Shown: positions 1-7,663 of the stretch, piece after piece
How the letters are laid out: the number at the start of each line of letters is the position of its first letter
How positions within the stretch are numbered: the stretch's first letter is position 1
DNA from: Candidatus Mediterraneibacter stercorigallinarum
GTDB taxonomy: Bacteria > Bacillota > Clostridia > Lachnospirales > Lachnospiraceae
Assembly (NCBI GenBank): GCA_019116185.1
Contig: DXCD01000037.1
Span: 1-11,704 of the forward strand
DNA length: 11,704 nt
Direction of reading: 5' to 3'
Notes under the pieces: model-generated
Database searches by the model: none
The model's input: the letters and a program-made list of their open reading frames with translations, nothing else
What the model was told of the DNA's origin: nothing
Program-made: the position numbers and the translations under genes

Positions 1-3
1 TCT

Positions 4-69
4 TGATGTAATATATGCATATACTTAATACGGTATTGAAAACTACTTGTTGTTTCTTACATTACATCA
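4..69. promoter_or_regulatory. Cluster of palindromes upstream of the hemolysin III gene
   Basis: Three symmetric elements lie in the 80 bases before the gene. TGATGTAAT (4-12) is repeated in inverted orientation as ATTACATCA (61-69), ending one base before the GGAGG ribosome binding site. TATATGCATATA (12-23) is a perfect 12-base palindrome. AATAC-G-GTATT (27-37) is a second palindrome. If the first pair forms in RNA it would close a 48-base loop directly before the Shine-Dalgarno sequence; as DNA the shorter palindromes could be operators. No good -35/-10 pair was recognised here, so function is not assigned. Confidence 0.3.
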
Positions 70-83
70 TGGAGGTGCATATC

Positions 84-743
84 ATGGAACATAAAAGACA
101 TATCAAAGAACCCGGCAGTGCGATCACGCATTTCATCGGCATGCTGATGGCGATCTTCGCGGCAGTCCCTCTGCTGATCAAGGCGGCTCACGAGCCCGGC
201 AGGATCTATATTATCTCTCTCACGATCTATGCGGCGAGCTTGATTTTATTATATGCGGCGAGCACGACTTACCATACATTCGACATCTCGCCAAGAATAA
301 ATACCATCCTCAAAAAAATCGACCACATGATGATCTCCGTGCTCATAGCGGGAAGCTATACTCCGGTATGTCTGATTGTCCTCAAAGGAAGAACCGGTCT
401 CATCCTTCTTTCCATTGTGTGGGCGATCGCGATTGCAGGCATACTGATCAAGGCATTCTGGGTCTACTGCCCGAAATGGGTATCCTCCGTCCTCTATATC
501 GGGATGGGCTGGACCTGTGTCCTTGCCTTCACCCAGATCCTGAACAATATGTCTCCCGCTGCATTCGGCTGGCTCCTGGCAGGCGGCATTATCTACACCG
601 TGGGCGGCGTGATCTATGCCCTGAAGCTGCCCCTCTTTAATAACAGGCACAAAAACTTCGGAAGCCACGAGATTTTCCATCTCTTCGTAATGGGCGGAAG
701 CGCATGCCACTTTGTTGTTATGTATGCGTTCCTTCTTCCGTAA
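84..743 (+). CDS. trhA: Hemolysin III / PAQR family integral membrane protein (TrhA-like)
   Basis: A 219-residue polytopic membrane protein of the hemolysin III (bacterial PAQR/CREST) family; bacterial members such as TrhA are linked to membrane-fluidity homeostasis. The family hallmarks are all visible: E9-P-G-S with ITHFIG near the N-terminus, S60-x-x-x-H64, the D80-H81 pair, and a C-terminal H195-E-x-x-H199 plus H209. These acidic and histidine residues form the putative metal site on the inner side of a seven-helix bundle. About seven hydrophobic segments can be traced from residue 14 to the C-terminus. An in-frame ATG at 15 exists, but the ATG at 84 is chosen because GGAGG (71-75) lies 8 bases before it and the protein then begins with the usual family N-terminus. 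The gene is monocistronic as far as visible and converges on the flavodoxin gene. The name hemolysin is historical; a lytic activity should not be assumed. Confidence 0.93.
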   Translation: MEHKRHIKEPGSAITHFIGMLMAIFAAVPLLIKAAHEPGRIYIISLTIYAASLILLYAASTTYHTFDISPRINTILKKIDHMMISVLIAGSYTPVCLIVLKGRTGLILLSIVWAIAIAGILIKAFWVYCPKWVSSVLYIGMGWTCVLAFTQILNNMSPAAFGWLLAGGIIYTVGGVIYALKLPLFNNRHKNFGSHEIFHLFVMGGSACHFVVMYAFLLP

Positions 744-820
744 GAAACCGCAGAGATCTCTGATCGGCTTATTATTTCTGTATTCTGACAGTTATTCAGC
801 CTCTTTTTTCGACACTCATT

Positions 821-885
821 GACAGAGCTGCCCCACCCTTGGGAATAAGGGCGGCAGCTCTGTCTGCATTCTTCAGAGTGCAGAC
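821..885. repeat. Two overlapping inverted repeats in a convergent intergenic gap
   Basis: GACAGAGCTGCC (821-832) pairs perfectly with GGCAGCTCTGTC (853-864), and CCCTT/AAGGG extends the helix inside the loop. A second perfect hairpin, GTCTGCA (862-868) with TGCAGAC (879-885), uses the last three bases of the first, so the two cannot fully coexist. The block sits between the convergent hemolysin III and flavodoxin genes, just behind the flavodoxin stop codon on the minus strand. This is where a bidirectional terminator would be expected, but neither side is followed by a U-tract, so it is not called an intrinsic terminator. Confidence 0.5.
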
Positions 886-888
886 GGT

Positions 889-1419
889 TTACAATGCAGA
901 GACCGAAGCCCTTAATCCCTCCAGGTCTGCTTCATCGGGATGGGAAAGCGCCCTGTCAAAATTCTCTATCATCGCCTTCATCCTTGCATCTCCCGGATTC
1001 TCTTCCAGCATGGTCTCATATCTCTCTCGCACGGTCATAGGCATCTTCCCCTGACACATGTATTTTCCGGTCACCATATTATCAGACGCCAGGTGAGACT
1101 CCACTCTTTCCAGAATCCGGCTGAAATACTCTTCCGAGCCTCCGAATCCCGCCGTGCCGAACAGGAACACCTTCCGGCCGTGCAGTGATTCCAGAAATCC
1201 TTTCATTTTTTCAGAGCAATCTCCCTTATCTGTCCAAAATCCTGCAAAGACGATTTCTGCCCCTGATATTCTCTCTGTTTTCCGGTCGTCCGGCTCAGGT
1301 TCTCCGAAAAAAATACATTCCTCCGGACTGCCATTCTGTTCATCCATATACTCTTTTATCTCATCTGCCAGCCTCTTTGTATTTCCTGAAGGGCTGTCAT
1401 AAATTACCGCGTATCTCAT
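889..1419 (-). CDS. Flavodoxin-family protein
   Basis: A 176-residue single-domain flavodoxin-like protein, predicted cytosolic FMN-binding electron carrier. The N-terminus reads as beta-1 followed by the FMN phosphate loop S9-P-S-G-N-T14. G60-FWTDKG is placed as the 60s loop and TAGFGGSEEYF (about 89-99) as the 90s loop that contact the isoalloxazine ring. A CQGKMP motif (122-127) in the C-terminal part is typical of a group of anaerobe flavodoxins that are longer than classic 140-residue carriers. This general group includes BilS-type partner flavodoxins, but no bilirubin reductase is nearby, so that name is not used. The start is supported by AGAAAGGAAA about 8 bases upstream. It is the last gene of the minus-strand cluster, 54 bases after the NUDIX gene. 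Its redox partner is not evident in the window. Confidence 0.88.
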   Translation of the reverse strand: MRYAVIYDSPSGNTKRLADEIKEYMDEQNGSPEECIFFGEPEPDDRKTERISGAEIVFAGFWTDKGDCSEKMKGFLESLHGRKVFLFGTAGFGGSEEYFSRILERVESHLASDNMVTGKYMCQGKMPMTVRERYETMLEENPGDARMKAMIENFDRALSHPDEADLEGLRASVSAL

Positions 1420-1473
1420 CTTATCATTTCCTTTCTGTCTGATTCCCCTTTACGGTACATTGTCGTTCATCAA

Positions 1474-1950
1474 TCAAATGTCAAGGGATATTCCGTCAAG
1501 AGCTGCATACTGCAGGTTATCCGCTGTATCGTAGACAAGTTTCAGTGAGAAAAATTCTCTTCCTTCATCCAGAAGACGAAAAAAGATCTTATCCCCTTCC
1601 CATAATTCAAGAGAAAAGATCGTGTCCTTGTCTACCCATTCAAGCTCGCCTTCATCGCACTCTACAGGCTCGCCTTCAAATCCGTCTGCCGTGTACAAGG
1701 ACATGTATTCCACGACATCTTCTCCGTAAACAAACGTCACAATTCCCCGGTATTTCCACGAAGTCAGCGTGTATCCGGTCTCCTCTCTGACCTCCCGCAG
1801 CAGACACTCCTCCGGACTCTCCCCGCGCTCGAAATGCCCGCCCACGCCGATCCATTTATCCTTATTTACATCATTCTCCTTCACAGTACGGTGCAGCATG
1901 AGATACTGCCCTTCTTTTTCTATATAGCAGAGTGTACTCAGTTTTTCCAT
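1474..1950 (-). CDS. NUDIX hydrolase (MutT / 8-oxo-dGTP diphosphatase-like)
   Basis: A 158-residue NUDIX pyrophosphohydrolase. The NUDIX box spans residues 38-60 and matches G-x5-E-x7-REVxEE-x-G: G38, E44, then R52-E-V-R-E-E57-T-G59. The last position is Y rather than an aliphatic residue. E53, E56 and E57 are the expected metal ligands. The N-terminus (EKLSTLCYIEKEG) and a W-I-G-V-G-G run before the box are typical of the MutT-like subgroup annotated as 8-oxo-dGTP diphosphatase; substrate cannot be fixed from sequence. An ATG six codons further upstream is rejected because GGAGG lies 6 bases before the ATG at 1950. The gene follows the second ABC half by 46 bases on the same strand with no terminator between, so co-transcription is likely. 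Confidence 0.92.
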   Translation of the reverse strand: MEKLSTLCYIEKEGQYLMLHRTVKENDVNKDKWIGVGGHFERGESPEECLLREVREETGYTLTSWKYRGIVTFVYGEDVVEYMSLYTADGFEGEPVECDEGELEWVDKDTIFSLELWEGDKIFFRLLDEGREFFSLKLVYDTADNLQYAALDGISLDI

Positions 1951-1996
1951 TCTTATCCTCCTTTTCACTCAGCAGAGCCGAAAGCCGGCAGCCCGT

Positions 1997-3772
1997 TCAA
2001 ACCGCTGTCTGGCTCCACTGGCTCTCATACAGACGCTTGTAGAACCCACCTTTTGCGAGCAGGCTCTCATGGTCTCCCTGCTCGATGATCTGACCGTCTT
2101 TCATCACAAGGATCACATCCGCCTCCCGGACCGTGGACAGCCTGTGCGCCACGATAAATGTGGTCCTTCCCTCCATCAGTTCCGCAAACGCCGCCTGAAT
2201 CTTGATCTCTGTCCTCGTATCAATGGAAGATGTAGCTTCATCCAGAATCAGCATAGGCGGTCTGCACAGCATGACCCGGGCAATACAGAGGAGCTGTTTC
2301 TGTCCCTGTGACAGCCCGCCGCCATCCTCTGTGATCCATGTATCATATCCTTTCGGCAGACGCCGGATAAAGCTGTGGATATGGGATGCTTTTGCCGCTG
2401 CAATCACTTCTTCCTCCGCCGCGTCCGGACGTCCCATGGTAATATTGTCTCGGATCGTGCCCGTCTTAAGCCAGGTGTCCTGGAGCACCATGCCATATCC
2501 GGCGCGGAGACTTCTGCGCGTCATGTCCCGGATATCAACGCCTTCTACCTTGATGCTTCCCGCATCCACATCATAGAAACGCATGAGCAGGTTGATCAAT
2601 GTCGTTTTCCCGCAGCCTGTGGGGCCCACAATGGCAATTCTCTGTCCCGGCTTCACCTCCAGATTAAAGTCCCGGATCAGTTTCTGTCCCGAAACGTAAG
2701 AAAATGCCACGTCCTGCACCTTCACATTCCCTTTGACATCTTTGAGTTCCACCGCATCCGGAGCTTCCGGCTTCTGGGGTTCTTCTTCGATCAGGTCAAA
2801 AATTCTCTGGGCGCACGCCACTGCATTCTGAAATTCCGTCACCACGCCGGAGATCTCGTTAAAGGGCTTGGTATACTGGTTTGCATAGCTCAAAAAGCTT
2901 GAGAGCTGCCCCACGCTGAGCGAGCCGTTCACCACCGCGAACGCCCCGGTGATTCCTACTCCGGTATATACCAGGCTGTTTACAAACCGGGTGGCAGGAT
3001 TCGTGATGGATGAGAAAAACGTTGCCCGTAAGTAAGCTTTGCCCAATTTCTCATTGACCTTGTCAAACTCTTCTGTGACCTTTTTCCCTTGTCCAAATGC
3101 CTGTACCACCTTCTGGTTTCCGATCATCTCATCGATCATCCCGGTCTGTTCGCCGCGGATCTCAGACTGCTGCCGGAACATGGCAAATGTCCTCTTTGCG
3201 ATAAAATTTGCCACAAAGAAAGACACCGGCGTGATCAGCACGACAACAAATGTGATCTTCACATTGACAGACAGCATGAATCCGAACGTGCCTATAATCG
3301 TGGCGATTCCTGTAAAAAGCTGCGTAAATCCCATGAGAAGGCCATCTGCGAACTGATCCACATCCGCGATAACCCGGCTCACCACTTCTCCGTAAGGATG
3401 CCTGTCAATGTATTTGAGCGGAAGCACCTGAATCTTCCGAAACGCCTCATTTCGTATGTCCTGTACGACCTGGTAAGTCATCTTATTGTTGCACACATTC
3501 ATCAGCCACTGCGCAAGCGCGGTGATCAGGGTGCAGATCCCGATCCGGATCATGACCCGGACCGCTCCCGGCAGATTCACCTGCCCGGGACCGATAATAT
3601 AGTCGACCGCGTATCCGGTAAGCTTCGGGATATATAGAGTCAGTGCCACGGAAACCGCTGCCAGCAGGATCGAAAGCACCACAAAGATCCTGTATTTACC
3701 AAGAAATCGGAATACTTTTTTCAGCGTTTCTGACTGACTTTTTGTTTTCCGGCCTGCCATCTGTTCAGCCAT
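1997..3772 (-). CDS. ABC exporter half-transporter with canonical catalytic site (subunit 2)
   Basis: A 591-residue fusion of six membrane helices (about 28-308, ABC exporter type I fold) and a nucleotide-binding domain (about 350-591). Walker A is G383-P-T-G-C-G-K389-T390, Q-loop Q431, Walker B ends L510-D511 with the catalytic E512, and the switch histidine is H543. The signature is altered: L487-S-Q-G-Q491 instead of LSGGQ. That pattern belongs to the catalytic partner of heterodimeric multidrug-type exporters (BmrCD, LmrCD, TM287/288), where this signature faces the partner's degenerate site. Longer upstream starts are rejected: AGGAGG lies 9 bases before the ATG at 3772, and this ATG overlaps the TGA of the upstream ABC gene (ATGGCTGA), indicating translational coupling. 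Substrate unknown; drugs, lipids or peptides are all possible. Confidence 0.95.
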   Translation of the reverse strand: MAEQMAGRKTKSQSETLKKVFRFLGKYRIFVVLSILLAAVSVALTLYIPKLTGYAVDYIIGPGQVNLPGAVRVMIRIGICTLITALAQWLMNVCNNKMTYQVVQDIRNEAFRKIQVLPLKYIDRHPYGEVVSRVIADVDQFADGLLMGFTQLFTGIATIIGTFGFMLSVNVKITFVVVLITPVSFFVANFIAKRTFAMFRQQSEIRGEQTGMIDEMIGNQKVVQAFGQGKKVTEEFDKVNEKLGKAYLRATFFSSITNPATRFVNSLVYTGVGITGAFAVVNGSLSVGQLSSFLSYANQYTKPFNEISGVVTEFQNAVACAQRIFDLIEEEPQKPEAPDAVELKDVKGNVKVQDVAFSYVSGQKLIRDFNLEVKPGQRIAIVGPTGCGKTTLINLLMRFYDVDAGSIKVEGVDIRDMTRRSLRAGYGMVLQDTWLKTGTIRDNITMGRPDAAEEEVIAAAKASHIHSFIRRLPKGYDTWITEDGGGLSQGQKQLLCIARVMLCRPPMLILDEATSSIDTRTEIKIQAAFAELMEGRTTFIVAHRLSTVREADVILVMKDGQIIEQGDHESLLAKGGFYKRLYESQWSQTAV

Positions 3773-5540
3773 TGGATGCCACCTCCTTCGGGAACTGGGA
3801 ATAATAGATTTCCTGGTATGCAGGACATGTCTCGAGAAGCTCCGCATGAGTCCCTAATCCCGCCATCTTCCCGTCCTCCAGCACGATAATTTGATCCGCA
3901 TACTGGATGGACGCTGCCCGCTGTGAGACTATAAATACCGTGAGATCCCCGCTCATTTCCCGGATTGCGCTCCGAAGCGCCGCATCCGTAGCATAATCAA
4001 GGGCTGACGCGCTGTCATCGAGAATCAGAATTTCCGGCTTTCTGACCAGCGCTCTGGCAATGGTCAGCCTCTGCTTCTGACCTCCGGACAGGTTCCTGCC
4101 GCCCTGCTCGATCTGGAATTCCAGCCTTCCGGGCTTGGCATCTACGAATTCTTTTGCCTGGGAGACTGCAAGAGCTTCCTCCAGTTCCTCTTCAGCAGCA
4201 TCCGCATTCCCCCAACGAAGATTTTCCTCAATCGTGCCTTTAAAAAGTACCGCCTTCTGAAACACGACTCCAATGCGGCTCCTGAGACTTTCCACATCGT
4301 AGTCTTTTATATTTTTCCCGAAGATCTTCACCTCTCCCCGTGTGGCGTCATAAAACCGCGGGATCAGGCTGACCAGGGAGGATTTTCCGGATCCCGTCCC
4401 GCCGATGATGCCCACAGTCCGCCCCCGCCCCACGCGGAACGAAAGATCTGTCAGCGCCTCTGCCCCCGCTCCTTTATAGGTCAATGACACATGGGAAAAC
4501 TCTACTGCAGGTACAGAGCCATAATCGGCTTCCTCGCCGGAAGCTTCTGTCCACGGGCAGGCGGCTTCCTCCCATTTCTTTTTCCCGTTCTCCATCTCCG
4601 GCGCAGTCTTGAGCACGCTCTCAATGCGTCTGCCGCATGCGGCAGCCTTTGTCACTGTGATAATCAGATTCGCCAGCTTCACCAGTTCTACGAGAATCTG
4701 TGACATATAATTGATCAATGCCACCACTTGTCCCTGAGTCAGGTCGCCCGCCTGTACGCGCAGCGCCCCTGCATAGATCAGGGCTATGATTCCTCCATTC
4801 ACAATAATATAGGTCAGAGGGTTCATCATCCCGGAGATCCTTCCCACGAATTTCTGGGCATCGGTCAGCGCCTGATTCGCCCTCTCAAACTTTTCCCTCT
4901 CATCTGCTTCCTTATTGAAGGCACGGATGACACGCGCGCCCGCAAGATTCTCCCTTGACACCAGAAGCACGCTGTCCAGATTCGACTGTACCTTCTTATA
5001 AAGAGGCATGGTGATAAGCATGATCCCAAACACGATAACTGACAGAAGCGGGATTACAACCACAAAGATCAGCGCCGCCTTCACATCCACTGTAAACGCC
5101 ATTATCATCGCTCCGAACACAATGAAAGGGGAGCGCAGGAACAGACGAAGCACAAGATTCACCCCTGACTGCGCCTGGTTGACATCGCTGGTCATCCGGG
5201 TGATCAGCGTGGAAGACCCGATGGTGTCCATCTCTGTAAATGTAAATCTCTGGATATGCTCAAACAGCGCATGCCGGACCCCTGTACCAAATCCTGCCGC
5301 CGCCTTCGCAGAAAAATACTGCGCCGTAATGGAGCAGACCAGTCCGATGATTCCAAGTGCAATAAGCACAAGGCACATTTTTATGATGTAAGGCCTGTCC
5401 TGCCCGGCGATCCCCACGTCAATGACCGCTGCCATGACAAGAGGCACCAAAAGTTCAAAAGACGCCTCGAGCATTTTAAAAAGAGGCGCCAGTATGGTTT
5501 CTTTTTTATAATCCTTCAGATAAATAAGAAGTGATCTCAT
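3765..5540 (-). CDS. ABC exporter half-transporter with degenerate catalytic site (subunit 1)
   Basis: A 591-residue ABC exporter half with six membrane helices (about 17-296) and a nucleotide-binding domain from about 345. Walker A is G380-GTGS-G-K386-S387, Q-loop Q428, and the signature L484-S-G-G-Q488 is canonical. The residue after Walker B aspartate D508 is D509, not glutamate, and the switch-loop histidine is replaced by Q540 (IVSQRAAS). These are the substitutions known in the degenerate subunit of heterodimeric exporters such as TM287. The linker between membrane and nucleotide-binding domains (about 315-345) is long and acidic compared with its partner. The ATG at 5540 is preferred (AGGA 6 bases upstream); in-frame ATGs further up lack a ribosome binding site. 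First gene of the minus-strand cluster; it overlaps its partner by 8 bases. Confidence 0.94.
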   Translation of the reverse strand: MRSLLIYLKDYKKETILAPLFKMLEASFELLVPLVMAAVIDVGIAGQDRPYIIKMCLVLIALGIIGLVCSITAQYFSAKAAAGFGTGVRHALFEHIQRFTFTEMDTIGSSTLITRMTSDVNQAQSGVNLVLRLFLRSPFIVFGAMIMAFTVDVKAALIFVVVIPLLSVIVFGIMLITMPLYKKVQSNLDSVLLVSRENLAGARVIRAFNKEADEREKFERANQALTDAQKFVGRISGMMNPLTYIIVNGGIIALIYAGALRVQAGDLTQGQVVALINYMSQILVELVKLANLIITVTKAAACGRRIESVLKTAPEMENGKKKWEEAACPWTEASGEEADYGSVPAVEFSHVSLTYKGAGAEALTDLSFRVGRGRTVGIIGGTGSGKSSLVSLIPRFYDATRGEVKIFGKNIKDYDVESLRSRIGVVFQKAVLFKGTIEENLRWGNADAAEEELEEALAVSQAKEFVDAKPGRLEFQIEQGGRNLSGGQKQRLTIARALVRKPEILILDDSASALDYATDAALRSAIREMSGDLTVFIVSQRAASIQYADQIIVLEDGKMAGLGTHAELLETCPAYQEIYYSQFPKEVASNG

Positions 5541-5589
5541 ATTATGTCCTGCTTTCCCTTTAACGATTTCCTTTCGGCTTTTCTCAACC

Positions 5590-5615
5590 ATTTTATCACA
5601 GATAATAATAATCTG
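5590..5615 (-). promoter_or_regulatory. Candidate extended -10 promoter with dyad operator for the ABC cluster
   Basis: On the minus strand TGATAAAAT (5598-5590) reads as an extended -10 element (TG-N plus TAAAAT, five of six to consensus). Directly upstream is the dyad CAGATTATTATTATCTG (5615-5599), arms CAGAT/ATCTG seven bases apart, filling the space between -35 and -10. A poor -35 together with a dyad in the spacer fits a regulated promoter (repressor, or MerR-like activator). The leader to the ABC start would be roughly 40 bases. No regulator gene is adjacent. Pattern-based only. Confidence 0.4.
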
Positions 5616-5646
5616 GTATATAATTATCTTTTGTTTCTCCGCGCAT

Positions 5647-5684
5647 AAAAATACCGGCCTCTGCAAAATCCCAAAGACCGGTAT
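5647..5684 (-). terminator. Rho-independent terminator of the subtilase gene
   Basis: On the minus strand ATACCGGTCTTTG pairs with CAGAGGCCGGTAT over 13 positions (11 Watson-Crick pairs and two G-T wobbles) around an 8-base loop, and is followed at once by TTTT. It lies about 85 bases past the subtilase stop codon and about 110 bases before the ABC start, so it separates the protease transcript from the exporter cluster. On the plus strand there is no T-run, so it acts in one direction only. Confidence 0.85.
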
Positions 5685-5769
5685 CGCATATCTCCCATAC
5701 TTTATTTTTTTAATTCTTCTCCCCGGGCCCTGCGCCTCAAGAAATCGTTCCGGTTTTTCCTGTTTACTT

Positions 5770-7527
5770 TCAATTTGGCTCAGTTCCCTGCGGCAGGCTG
5801 TCCCTCACGCACAGCGCGCCGTATCCCAGCTGCGCGTTAGGCCATTTGTCATATCCCGGCAGCTCCTTTGCTCCTCTTCTCAAATACGCTTTCACCTTCT
5901 CTCCGTAGAGATAAGGATCATTTCCAAGGATGATCCCCCACTCCATCAAAAGCGCCGCGCTGCCCGTGACAAATGGCGTGGCAAACGATGTGCCGCTGAA
6001 TTCCCGATAGCTTCCTCCCGGAGCCGGCGCGGTCACTCTCACTCCCGGAGCGGCAAGATCCGGCTTCTGCACGCCGCTCCCCTCATAGGCTGAAGCCGGA
6101 CCTCTTCCGGAGAAATCCGCATAGGAAAATGTGCGTGCATCATACGCTGCCACTGTGATCACAAGGGACGCTGTAGAAGGGATGGTAAGCGTGGTCGAAC
6201 TGCTTGGCAGGAGGAATGCCGTCCCCACATGCAGAGCCGCCTGCATCGGAAGCCACATCTGATAGCTGCCGTCCACGATCCGCCTGGGTGTAAGGACAAT
6301 CTGCCACACTCCGCTGTTTATATAAGACTGCGTTGGGATAAACGACAAGTAGATCTCCTGTTTTACACTGTACGGCTTTGGTTCCCCATAGTAGATCAGA
6401 AGCTCTGTTCCTCCCAGGACAAACCTCTGCGGTCCCAATATCTCCCGAAATGGCCCGACACGGTTCCCTGACGGACTGACAACAGAAATGTCTATCTCGT
6501 CAACATATGATTTCCATATCTGGACGTTGAGCGCGGGTTCCATCTCCTGAACTGCCAATTCTACTGCTTTTTCCTCTTCATCTGACACCCTGCCTGCCGC
6601 ATGTCCGGCAGTGCTGCCCTCATTTCCGCTTCCCACGCAGATTACATTTTTCCAGGTATCAGAAATGTCATTTAAAAACCTCTCCACAAGGGAAGTCCCG
6701 TCATGGGAACCGTACGTGTTGCCGAAACTGATGTTAACTGCCACAGGCTTCCTCATATCCAGCGCTTTTCGGATAATATAGTCCACTCCCGTCATCAGTT
6801 CCGTTGTCCGCGGAAATCCCTCTGTCCGCGGTATGCCCATCTTGACCACGATCAATTCTGCCTCGGGCGCTGCCCCCCGGAACCGCTGTCCCCGGCTTCC
6901 CGCCCCGTTTCCTGCGGCAATGCCTGCCACAGCGGTTCCGTGCCCGCTTATATCACGGCTGGGAACGATCCGGAACCGCCGGCTTTCGTCTGCCTCTGCC
7001 AATGCCGCGTTGATCTCTTCTCTTGTGTATTCCGTCCCCATCGTATATCCTTCCGGGGGAACGCCCGCTATCGTCTGATCCCACAAGGACGCGATGCGTG
7101 TCGTGCCGTCTTCATTGCGGAACGCCGGGTTCGCATAATCGATCCCGCTGTCTACGATCCCAACCAGCGTCCCTCTTCCCCTCAAAGAATATGGCGGGAA
7201 CTGCGCCGTATCTATACACGATGCCTGACGGCCTGCTTCCGCCTCAAAGTACAGGCTCTTAGGCTTTTCTACAAACTCAATCTCCGTAATCCCTGCCAGT
7301 TCTTCGATGCGCTCCTCCTTGATCACGACCACTGCATATCCGTTCATAAGCTCTGTCACAGAGACTGCAATCTTTCTTACAGCCTCCAGCGTGCCGGAAT
7401 ATTTAACAATCAGCTCCCACTCTCTTGACACCGTATCATAACCGATCTCCAGTTCCTCGGACCTCTCTCTCTCCTCCGGAGTCGCATCCAGCGCCAGATT
7501 GAGGATATTTTCTATTTTCTGGCTCAT
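5770..7527 (-). CDS. Csp-like subtilisin family (S8) serine protease
   Basis: A 585-residue subtilase. All catalytic residues are present (numbering from the ATG at 7527): D126 in IVDSGID, H196 in SGHGTAVAG, oxyanion-hole N302 in GSGNEGS and S514 in SGTSFATP. There is no signal peptide. A conserved N-terminal region of about 110 residues precedes the protease domain like a prodomain, and an insertion of about 150 residues (about 310-455, a beta-rich jelly-roll-like segment) splits the catalytic domain between N302 and S514. This arrangement is that of the clostridial CspA/CspB/CspC family, known for processing pro-SleC during spore germination in Clostridium. The intact triad argues for a CspB-like active enzyme, but Lachnospiraceae carry several such paralogues, so a germination role is inference. 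Two adjacent ATGs exist; the one at 7527 has AGGAG 6 bases upstream, the one at 7530 only 3. Confidence 0.92.
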   Translation of the reverse strand: MSQKIENILNLALDATPEERERSEELEIGYDTVSREWELIVKYSGTLEAVRKIAVSVTELMNGYAVVVIKEERIEELAGITEIEFVEKPKSLYFEAEAGRQASCIDTAQFPPYSLRGRGTLVGIVDSGIDYANPAFRNEDGTTRIASLWDQTIAGVPPEGYTMGTEYTREEINAALAEADESRRFRIVPSRDISGHGTAVAGIAAGNGAGSRGQRFRGAAPEAELIVVKMGIPRTEGFPRTTELMTGVDYIIRKALDMRKPVAVNISFGNTYGSHDGTSLVERFLNDISDTWKNVICVGSGNEGSTAGHAAGRVSDEEEKAVELAVQEMEPALNVQIWKSYVDEIDISVVSPSGNRVGPFREILGPQRFVLGGTELLIYYGEPKPYSVKQEIYLSFIPTQSYINSGVWQIVLTPRRIVDGSYQMWLPMQAALHVGTAFLLPSSSTTLTIPSTASLVITVAAYDARTFSYADFSGRGPASAYEGSGVQKPDLAAPGVRVTAPAPGGSYREFSGTSFATPFVTGSAALLMEWGIILGNDPYLYGEKVKAYLRRGAKELPGYDKWPNAQLGYGALCVRDSLPQGTEPN

Positions 7528-7587
7528 CATCTTCTCCTTTCTGCAATAATTCCCGTCCCGCCTGAAAGGCTTATAACAGGGGATGGT

Positions 7588-7662
7588 TTATTTTATGCAG
7601 CGGAAAGTTATTTTAGCAGGCAGAAGTTTAAAGCGCTGCGGTTCGCCGCGTCAAAGCGCCGC
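7588..7662. repeat. Two pairs of direct repeats upstream of the dehydrogenase promoter
   Basis: TTATTTTATGCAG (7588-7600) recurs as TTATTTTAGCAG (7608-7619), start to start 20 bases. AAAGCGCTGC (7630-7639) recurs as AAAGCGCCGC (7653-7662), 23 bases apart, the second copy ending one base before the -35 hexamer at 7664. Between the latter copies lies a GCGG-TTCG-CCGC hairpin (7638-7649). Spacings near two helical turns next to a promoter suggest regulator binding sites for the divergent dehydrogenase and protease genes. Function not shown. Confidence 0.4.
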
Positions 7663-7663
7663 A

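Noticed and set aside
36..63. TTGAAA / TACATT as a promoter for the hemolysin III gene
   Set aside because: The -10 is weak and would put the transcript start on the ribosome binding site itself.
1479..1484. TTGACA on the minus strand at the end of the NUDIX gene, as an internal promoter for the flavodoxin
   Set aside because: No acceptable -10 hexamer is found 16-18 bases downstream.
7541..7600. Sporulation sigma (SigE/SigG) promoter for the Csp-like protease
   Set aside because: A GCATA-like -35 can be found, but the matching CATA-type -10 is absent; only a TGTTATAAG extended -10 with a poor -35 is visible.
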